The notes beneath the pieces are model-generated. The model was not told where the DNA came from, made no database searches, and worked only from the letters and a program-made list of their open reading frames with translations. The position numbers were made by a program, and so were the translations under genes. A DNA stretch of 35,196 nucleotides from a virus, in IMG/VR virus record IMGVR_UViG_3300027754_000250, positions 1-35,196 of that record; one strand, given 5' to 3'. Within the stretch, counting starts at the first letter, position 1; the number at the start of each line of letters is the position of its first letter. Below, in pieces: positions 29,538 to 35,196 of this stretch.

Positions 29538-30191
29538 ATGTCAAATCTTACAGTATTCGGTGGCGCTAACCTTCCTTCCGTTTCGTCTCTTGCCTCTAGC
29601 TTGCGCTCGATCAGCGCAGGCGTTCCTGACGGCGCGGGTTCTGTCATCATCAAGATGGACAAGACCGGCCATTGGGTGTTCGGCGCAGAGCAGACCGAGA
29701 TCGAAGACGACGCTACATGGGCGATCAATCCTTTCAGTTTTGTCCACGGCTTTATTGCTTGGGGCGAAGGTGAGGTTCTTGGCGAGAAGATGGTGCCGGT
29801 GTCGCAGCCGCTGCCTGAACTCGACGTTGCGCCGCCTGCCGCCAAGCGCGGCTGGGAGGTGCAGGTTGGTCTGTCCCTGAAGTGCATGTCCGGCGAGGAC
29901 AAGGATCTGGAAGGCCGTTACACGGTTACGTCCGTGGGCGGCAAGAAAGCGGTGCAGCAGCTTGCGCTTGCCATTGCCGCTCAGGTCGATAAGGACCAGA
30001 CCAAGCCGGTACCCGTGGTGCGCCTGAAAAAGGAACACTACGTCCACAAGTCCTACGGTCGCATCTATACCCCCGTCTTCGAAGTTATTGAGTGGGTCGG
30101 GATGGACGGTGCGCCTGCGGAAACCGAGGCGGCGGAAGCTGTCACGGACGACACCCCTTCTGAGTCGCGTCGCCGTCGTCGCAGCGCGTAA
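29538..30191 (+). CDS. Possible single-stranded DNA-binding/replication accessory protein
   Basis: The 217-aa product starts MSNLTVFGGANLPSVSSLAS and has a beta-rich core (ASxxRSISAG, SVIIKMDKTGHWVFGAEQTE, WAINPFSFVHGFIAWGEGEV) followed by an acidic C-terminal tail (AETEAAEAVTDDTPSESR) and a short basic end. An acidic C terminus and a place between the DUF2800 and polymerase genes fit a phage ssDNA-binding protein, analogous to DUF2815 elsewhere, but no SSB motif is certain. AAGGAG at 29525-29530 selects the ATG at 29538 over 29532. It could also be another replication accessory factor. Confidence 0.6.
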   Translation: MSNLTVFGGANLPSVSSLASSLRSISAGVPDGAGSVIIKMDKTGHWVFGAEQTEIEDDATWAINPFSFVHGFIAWGEGEVLGEKMVPVSQPLPELDVAPPAAKRGWEVQVGLSLKCMSGEDKDLEGRYTVTSVGGKKAVQQLALAIAAQVDKDQTKPVPVVRLKKEHYVHKSYGRIYTPVFEVIEWVGMDGAPAETEAAEAVTDDTPSESRRRRRSA

Positions 30192-30204
30192 GGAGGAGTG
30201 AAAG

Positions 30205-30238
30205 CGGGCGCCAGTGGTCCTCCCCCCGCTGGCGCCCG
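30205..30238 (+). other. Strong RNA hairpin ahead of DNA polymerase gene
   Basis: CGGGCGCCAG (30205-30214) pairs perfectly with CTGGCGCCCG (30229-30238); three more pairs including a G-T can extend the stem inward to a pyrimidine-rich loop. A strong ribosome site (AAGGAGGA, 30190-30197) lies just upstream and the likely polymerase ATG is 17 bases downstream. No T-run follows, so it is not a typical terminator. It probably modulates polymerase translation or transcription past the upstream gene. Confidence 0.75.
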
Positions 30239-30254
30239 TGAGTATCTACAGCCC

Positions 30255-32225
30255 ATGAAAACTCTCTGGCTTGATTTCGAGACGCGGAGCAAGTGCGACT
30301 TGCCTTCGCGGGGCGTGTACAACTACGCCCAAGACATCAGCACTGAGGTGCTGTGCATGTCCTACGCCTTCGATGACGACGAGGTGGTGACCTGGTTGCC
30401 CGGTCAACCATTCCCCGCCGCTGTCGCAGACCATACCGGCCAGATCCGCGCGCACAACGCTGCGTTCGAGCGCCTGATTTTCTGGTTCGTGCTGTGCCCC
30501 GATCACAAGATCCCTGAGCCCAAGCTGGCGCAGTTCTACTGCACGGCGGCGCAGGCGCGCGCCAACTGCGCGCCCGGCTCGCTGGAAGATGTGGGGCGCT
30601 TTGCTGGCGCATCCATGAAGAAGGACCACCGGGGCTCGCAACTGATTCGGCTGCTGTCCGTGCCACAGGCTGACGGGTTCTTCCGGCAAGACCAAACGCT
30701 GATGGCCGAGATGGTGGCTTATTGCGAACAAGATGTCCGCGCCATGCGTGCGATCAGCGAAGGTATGCGTGACCTGTCCGCTGACGAGCTGGTTGATTAC
30801 CACGTCAACGAGCGCGTCAACGATCGGGGCGTCCGTGTCGATGTCGAGCTATGCAACGCTGCCGTGCGTTACGCCACCGTCGAGCTGGACGAGATTCAGC
30901 AGATCGTGCGCGAGGTGACGGACGGCGCGATCACCAGCGTCCGCAGTCCCAAGATGCGCCAGTGGGTGCTGGACCGTGTCGGGCCGCAGGCGCTGGAGTT
31001 GATGACGGTCTTCAAAGACGGCGAGGCCAAGTATTCTATCGACAAGTCCGTGCGTGGCAACCTTTTAATTCTCGCTGGAGAAAATCCTGATGAAGTGCCG
31101 CCCGATGTCGCTGAGGTCATACAATGTGCGGACGACCTATGGGCTTCGTCGGTCGCGAAGTTCCAACGCGCCGCTAATCTCGCTGATCGAGATGATGGAC
31201 GAGTGCGTGGGGCGTTTGTCTTTTCTGGGGGTTCAGCAACGGGCCGTGCTTCGAGCTTTGGACTGCAAGTCCACAACTTCCCCCGCAAGTGCGCGAAAGA
31301 ACCTGAACTAGTTCGCGCTGCGATGGTGCAGGGCGGCGAGATTGTCCCCCAGTACGGCAAGCGCGTCACTGACGTGCTGAAGCAGATGCTGCGCCCGGCG
31401 CTGCTGGCCGAGCCCGGCAATGCCTTAGTGGTGGCCGACTGGTCGTCCATCGAAGCGCGCGTCAATCCGTGGCTGTCTGGCCGGGGCGACGATAAACTGG
31501 ACATCTTCCGAAATGGCGGCGACGTTTACAAGGTGAACGCATCGGCAACATTCCGTGTGCCTGTCGCCGAGGTGACGGGCGACCAGCGCCAGGTCGGCAA
31601 GGTGCAGGAACTGGCCTGCGGCTTCGCCGGTGGCGTGGGCGCGTTCGCTGCGATGGGCCGGATCTACGGCTTGTTGCTGCCTGAGCCTGAGGCCCGGCGC
31701 ATGGTGGACGGGTGGCGCAGGGCAAACCCGTGGGCCATGCCGTTCTGGGACAGTTTGGAGCGGTGCTACACCGCCGCCATGCGTCACAAGGGCAAGGAGT
31801 TTACCGCCGGGCGCATTACTTACTTGTTCGACGGCGTTCACCTCTGGTACGCTCTGCCGTCTGGGCGCATTCTCTGCTACCCATACGCCAAGCTGGAGGA
31901 AGACGGCGTCACCTACGCCAAGGCGGCATGGAAGCCCGCCGCAGACGCCAAGGAGTGGCCCCGCGCCCGCCTGTGGCGTGGTCTGGCTTGCGAAAACGTT
32001 ACGCAAGCGACGGCCAACGACATCTTGCGCTACGCTCTTCGTTCGCTCGATGCAGAGGGGTTCGAACCCGTCCTGCACGTCCACGACGAGATCGTGCTGG
32101 AGACCGCAGATCCTGTAGCAGCCGAAGAGGCCATGCAGCGCGCGATGTGTACGCCGCCCGCATGGGCCGTAGGTCTGCCGCTGGGGATCGAGACGACGAC
32201 GATGACACGCTATGGGAAGGGGTAG
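30255..32225 (+). CDS. Family A DNA polymerase with 3'-5' exonuclease
   Basis: The 656-aa product begins with the exonuclease domain: Exo I LDFET (D7, E9), Exo II-like AHNAAFE (N68), and Exo III YCEQD (Y156, D160). The polymerase domain follows with the TGR-S motif (about 329-333), motif A VADWSSIEAR (D395), motif B RQVGKVQELACGF (K449) and motif C HVHDEIV (D611). It is a typical phage replicative PolA lacking a 5'-3' nuclease domain. An upstream in-frame GTG at 30198 sits only one base from GGAGG, so the ATG is preferred. The product works with the primase-helicase encoded three bases downstream. Confidence 0.95.
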   Translation: MKTLWLDFETRSKCDLPSRGVYNYAQDISTEVLCMSYAFDDDEVVTWLPGQPFPAAVADHTGQIRAHNAAFERLIFWFVLCPDHKIPEPKLAQFYCTAAQARANCAPGSLEDVGRFAGASMKKDHRGSQLIRLLSVPQADGFFRQDQTLMAEMVAYCEQDVRAMRAISEGMRDLSADELVDYHVNERVNDRGVRVDVELCNAAVRYATVELDEIQQIVREVTDGAITSVRSPKMRQWVLDRVGPQALELMTVFKDGEAKYSIDKSVRGNLLILAGENPDEVPPDVAEVIQCADDLWASSVAKFQRAANLADRDDGRVRGAFVFSGGSATGRASSFGLQVHNFPRKCAKEPELVRAAMVQGGEIVPQYGKRVTDVLKQMLRPALLAEPGNALVVADWSSIEARVNPWLSGRGDDKLDIFRNGGDVYKVNASATFRVPVAEVTGDQRQVGKVQELACGFAGGVGAFAAMGRIYGLLLPEPEARRMVDGWRRANPWAMPFWDSLERCYTAAMRHKGKEFTAGRITYLFDGVHLWYALPSGRILCYPYAKLEEDGVTYAKAAWKPAADAKEWPRARLWRGLACENVTQATANDILRYALRSLDAEGFEPVLHVHDEIVLETADPVAAEEAMQRAMCTPPAWAVGLPLGIETTTMTRYGKG

Positions 32226-32228
32226 GAC

Positions 32229-34571
32229 ATGCTGCAAGAACAACAATTCTACGACTACATCACGGGGCTCGCCCCAGCCGGCGAGACGGCGCTGCTGGTG
32301 CGCCAGAAGCCCGTCATGCGCGACGGTGAGCAGCAGACGTTTCTCGACGGTTCGCTGAAGTACACTTGGCCCGCGTACATGCCCACCAAGCCGCGCAAGG
32401 AAGGCGAGGCATGGTATCTTAACACCGGCTCGTTCATGGCGTCACGGTTCCTTGACGGCAAGCCCAGCGCCAGCGCCGCCAATTGCGACTACGTCCTGTG
32501 CATGATGCTGGACGACATTGGCACCAAGTCCAAAGTGCCGCCGCTGGCTCCGACATGGATCATGGAGACCAGCGAGGGGTCATTCCAGTGGGGCTACGGC
32601 TTCACTGATCAACCATCCAAGGGCGAGTTCAGCGCGGCCATCACCGCCATCGCGGAGGCAGGCTACACAGACCCCGGCGCGACCAACCCTGTACGTAATT
32701 TCCGCGTTCCCGGTTCTGTCAATCTAAAGCCCGGTCGCGATCTCTTCCGTTCACGTTTGGTTGAATTCCACCCTGACCGTGAGTACACGCTGCCGCAGAT
32801 CTGCGAGGCGCTGGGCGTCACGCCAGCGGAGGCCGACACCGCGCGCGTCCTGTCGTTCAAGCTGCGCGACACCGGCAAGGATACTGTGCTGGAATGGCTG
32901 AACGATAAGGGTCTGGTGCTGTCGCACGTTAACCCTGAGGGCTGGATGGGCATCGTGTGCCCCAACAACGTCGAGCACACGGACGGCCAGATCGGAGCCC
33001 GCTACAAGCCTCTGGACCGCTCGTTCTGTTGCTACCACGGTCACTGCGAGGGCTTCAACACGCAGGCGTTTCTGGCGTGGGTCCACGACAACGGTGGCCC
33101 GCGCGTCTCGCCCGGCCTGCGCGACGAGTTGCTGGCGGCGCACATGCAGTCCACTCTGTCCAAGCTGTCGCCCACCGCCGCCTTCCCTGACGAGGCGGCG
33201 CGTGTCATCGCCGAGGTGGAGCGCAAAGAAGTTGGACGCGTTGACAAGGCGAGTTGGTACGAACGGTTTGCTTACGTCATCGAAGACGACGCATACTTTG
33301 ACATGGACGCCCGCACCGAGTTGAGCCGTCACAGCTTCAACGCCATCTTTCGCCATGTGTTCTGCAAATCCATTCACGTCACCGGCAAAACCGCGCGGCG
33401 CATCGAGGCCAGCGTCTGCTACGACGAGAACCGCAGCGCCGCTAACGCGCGCCTGCTGCGCGGGATCACCTACGCTGCGGGTGACGGCGTCCTCGTCTCG
33501 CGTGACGGCGACGTGTACGGCAACCGCTGGCGCGACGCGCGCCCTGACTTGACCGGCGTGGCCGCTGGCGACGTGTCTCGATGGCTGAATCATTGCCGGG
33601 TGCTGGTGCCCGAGGAGGCCGAGTTGAACCATTGCCTCGACGTGATGGCGTTCAAGCTCCAGAACCCCCGCGTCAAGATCAACCACGCCATTTTGCACGG
33701 CGGCGACGAGGGCTCCGGCAAAGATACGATGTGGGCTCCGTTCATCTGGAGCGTCTGCGGCCCAGGTCTCAAGAACAGGGGGCTGGTGGACAACGATGGA
33801 CTCAACTCCCAATGGGGTTACGCGCTGGAGTCGGAGATTTTGATCCTGAACGAACTGAAGGAGCCGGAGGCGTCGCAGCGCCGCGCGCTTGCCAATAAGA
33901 TGAAGCCGATCATCGCCGCCCCGCCGGAGACGCTGCCGATCAACCGCAAGGGGCTGCATCCCTATGATATGGTCAACAGGATGATGGTGCTGGCGTTTAC
34001 GAACGATCCGGTCCCGATCTCGATTTCGTCCGGCGATCGTCGCTGGTTCTGTATCTGGTCCGCTGCGGGCCGTATGGACGCCAGCGCCGCGCGGAGCCTG
34101 TGGACTTGGTACAAGCATGGCGGGTTCGAGACCATCGCCCGGTGGCTGGCTGACCGCGACGTGAGCGCCTTCAATCCGTCTGCGCCGCCCATTTGGACCG
34201 AGTTTAAGGAAAACCTTATTGAGTCAGGCATGAGCATCGCAGAATCGTTTATCTTGGATCAAATCCGCGCCAAGGTCGGCGAGTTTTCGAAGGGCGTTGT
34301 TTCTACGCCGTTCTTCAAGCTGTGCCAGTTCTTAACGGTCAACGCGCCTGGCGGCGTCAAGATTCCGCAGGCAGCGTTGCTGCACGCCCTCAAGGAGGCC
34401 GGATGGGTGGATATGGGGCGCATTGGATCGTTCGAGCATTCCAGCAAGCGCCACATCTACGCCGCGCCTGATCTAGCGCGGACGCAGACCAAAAGCTATC
34501 TGCGAAACTTGCTAGAGCCTGTCGCCAGCGCGGAGAGTAACGTGCGCGATTTCCCCGGCAAGAAGCCCTGA
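32229..34571 (+). CDS. Primase-helicase: RepB-like primase plus DUF5906-type SF3 ATPase
   Basis: The 780-aa product combines modules. Residues about 80-185 resemble an archaeo-eukaryotic-type primase of the RepB_primase family (MMLDDIGTK with D95/D96; APTWIMETSEGSFQ; VRNFRVPGSVN). A zinc-binding segment follows (C244, H250, CCYHGHC at 267-273). The C-terminal part (about 460-640) is a superfamily 3-like helicase of the DUF5906 type: Walker A GGDEGSGKD (491-499), Walker B-like EILILNEL (535-542) and R604/R605 as arginine-finger candidates. It primes and unwinds DNA at the fork. It follows PolA closely in one operon. The fork-loading site is not identified. Confidence 0.9.
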   Translation: MLQEQQFYDYITGLAPAGETALLVRQKPVMRDGEQQTFLDGSLKYTWPAYMPTKPRKEGEAWYLNTGSFMASRFLDGKPSASAANCDYVLCMMLDDIGTKSKVPPLAPTWIMETSEGSFQWGYGFTDQPSKGEFSAAITAIAEAGYTDPGATNPVRNFRVPGSVNLKPGRDLFRSRLVEFHPDREYTLPQICEALGVTPAEADTARVLSFKLRDTGKDTVLEWLNDKGLVLSHVNPEGWMGIVCPNNVEHTDGQIGARYKPLDRSFCCYHGHCEGFNTQAFLAWVHDNGGPRVSPGLRDELLAAHMQSTLSKLSPTAAFPDEAARVIAEVERKEVGRVDKASWYERFAYVIEDDAYFDMDARTELSRHSFNAIFRHVFCKSIHVTGKTARRIEASVCYDENRSAANARLLRGITYAAGDGVLVSRDGDVYGNRWRDARPDLTGVAAGDVSRWLNHCRVLVPEEAELNHCLDVMAFKLQNPRVKINHAILHGGDEGSGKDTMWAPFIWSVCGPGLKNRGLVDNDGLNSQWGYALESEILILNELKEPEASQRRALANKMKPIIAAPPETLPINRKGLHPYDMVNRMMVLAFTNDPVPISISSGDRRWFCIWSAAGRMDASAARSLWTWYKHGGFETIARWLADRDVSAFNPSAPPIWTEFKENLIESGMSIAESFILDQIRAKVGEFSKGVVSTPFFKLCQFLTVNAPGGVKIPQAALLHALKEAGWVDMGRIGSFEHSSKRHIYAAPDLARTQTKSYLRNLLEPVASAESNVRDFPGKKP

Positions 34572-34579
34572 ACGAAAGA

Positions 34580-34605
34580 CCCCCGGTTGCGTGGGCGACC
34601 GGGGG
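34580..34605 (+). terminator. Hairpin terminator candidate after replication operon
   Basis: CCCCCGGT (34580-34587) pairs with ACCGGGGG (34598-34605), with a further T-G, G-C and C-G extending to a GTGG loop. It starts eight bases after the primase-helicase stop. A T-tract is missing, so it would be an imperfect intrinsic or Rho-assisted terminator, separating this operon from the opposing leftward gene. Confidence 0.65.
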
Positions 34606-34660
34606 CAAGTTGCGTTTCGAACAAACACTAGGACTAGGCTACTAGACACCTCACAATCTA

Positions 34661-34700
34661 CGCCGGGGCGAATGCTCCGGCGATCCGGCTCTCACCGGAT
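34661..34700. repeat. Two short inverted repeats between converging genes
   Basis: CGCCGG (34661-34666) pairs with CCGGCG (34677-34682), and ATCCGG (34683-34688) pairs with CCGGAT (34695-34700); the second overlaps the stop of the leftward 34692 gene. The rest of the 34572-34691 gap shows nothing coding. They may be leftward or bidirectional transcription ends; neither has a T-run. Confidence 0.5.
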
Positions 34701-35066
34701 AGGTTTTGCGGCAAGCGCCGCATGTTCGTCGTCGTCGCGCAGGGCGTGGGTCGCGACGGACCATGCGCTCTCAATCTCGCGGGGCGGTGTGTCTTCAATG
34801 ACGCGCAGCGCAGCGCGCAAGTTTTCCACCTGATATTCCAACACCTCAACCTGGTTGCTTAACGCGCGGGCAGTGGAGCGGTCGTCTACGCCCAACAAGC
34901 AAAGCAGTTCTTCGATCTCATGTTCCATCTCTTCATGGAATTGTTGCTTGCGCCGCCCGTCGCAGTAGTAGGCCAGCAACGCCGCCTCATGGATTGCCTT
35001 GCCCGCGATTTGGATCTTCACATACGCGATTGCATCGTGTTCGTTTACGTCGATTTGAAATGCCAT
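34692..35066 (-). CDS. Hypothetical helical protein, 124 aa
   Basis: I do not recognise a family. The product begins MAFQIDVNEHDAIAYVKIQI, contains a Glu/His-rich helix (FHEEMEHEIEELLCLLG), a predicted coiled-coil segment (NQVEVLEYQVENLRAALRVI) and ends with a basic tail. It is probably cytoplasmic and helical. GGGGAGA at good spacing before the ATG at 35066 supports this start over the extended frame beginning at 35102. It belongs to a leftward group at the right edge and converges with the replication operon. Confidence 0.7.
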   Translation of the reverse strand: MAFQIDVNEHDAIAYVKIQIAGKAIHEAALLAYYCDGRRKQQFHEEMEHEIEELLCLLGVDDRSTARALSNQVEVLEYQVENLRAALRVIEDTPPREIESAWSVATHALRDDDEHAALAAKPIR

Positions 35067-35124
35067 TGTAGTCTCCCCTTGGTTGACGGTAAACCATCGC
35101 ACGTCAGCGCGATGGCGTAAAGGA

Positions 35125-35196
35125 TTATTCTGCGGTCAGCTTGCGCCCCATTGTCGGATTGTTGCGCCCGCGCACGTCAGGGTTAGGCCAGACCCA
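35125..35196 (-). CDS. C-terminal fragment of a leftward gene cut by the window edge
   Basis: An open leftward frame enters from the right edge and ends with TAA at 35125-35127. The visible 23 residues, ending TMGRKLTAE, are polar (Pro, Asn, Arg) and lack stop codons, and a 58-base gap follows to the next gene's ATG. It is consistent with the end of a real gene in the same leftward unit as 34692-35066. The family cannot be named from this fragment. Confidence 0.4.
   Translation of the reverse strand, partial: WVWPNPDVRGRNNPTMGRKLTAE

Overview
The window is most of the genome of a tailed double-stranded DNA phage with a short-tailed, P22-like virion plan. The evidence is a packaging and structural block in P22-like order: TerS-like gene, TerL, P22-type portal, scaffold-like protein, P22-type coat, gp4-like adaptor, gp10-like DNA-stabilisation protein, and three ejection-type proteins. 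I see no contractile or siphovirus tail tube, tape-measure or baseplate genes. I also see no integrase, excisionase, C1/Cro-type repressor or tRNA gene, so a virulent lifestyle is more likely, with the limit that both ends are open. GC-rich codon use and the mix of small families suggest a Gram-negative, possibly alphaproteobacterial, host. The spanin pair supports a Gram-negative host; the class-level assignment is only an inference.

Layout. (i) 1-1190: a 16-bp tandem repeat at the very left edge, then a leftward operon of three small accessory genes sharing a translation-initiation leader. (ii) 1191-1835: the only long non-coding stretch, AT-rich, with a strong promoter candidate and many TTAGGC/GCCTAA motifs, some forming an inverted repeat. 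It lies between the leftward genes and the long rightward late operon and is the best candidate for a regulatory or replication-origin region. (iii) 1836-6832: packaging and portal genes with small basic proteins. (iv) 6829-12491: a fibre/adhesin cassette between portal and scaffold, with two genes sharing one N-terminal domain on either side of an extremely glycine-rich gene. (v) 12530-20551 and on to 24819: scaffold, coat, decoration, tail machine, collar-type fibre, cupin and ejection proteins. (vi) 24819-26537: lysis cassette of holin-like protein, membrane coiled-coil protein, GH24 endolysin with a C-terminal membrane segment, and an overlapping two-component spanin.

(vii) 26530-28324: a leftward three-gene unit of VRR-NUC nuclease, SNF2-like helicase and a small protein, converging on the lysis genes with an 8-bp overlap. 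(viii) 28396-34571: a rightward replication unit of a DUF2800/Cas4-like nuclease, a possible ssDNA-binding protein, a family A DNA polymerase and a large primase-helicase. A strong hairpin precedes the polymerase. (ix) 34692-35196: leftward small genes, the last cut by the window edge.

How it works together. The polymerase and primase-helicase would copy the genome, with the two nucleases and the SNF2-like helicase handling DNA ends or host DNA. The terminase fills a procapsid built from coat, scaffold and portal. gp4- and gp10-like proteins close the head, fibre and collar proteins bind the host, and ejection proteins deliver the DNA. The lysis cassette then opens both membranes and the wall. 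No unmistakably new defence or counter-defence system is visible. The most unusual items are the repeat-rich 1.2-1.8 kb region, the left-edge tandem repeat, the duplicated-anchor fibre cassette, and the leftward helicase-nuclease unit.
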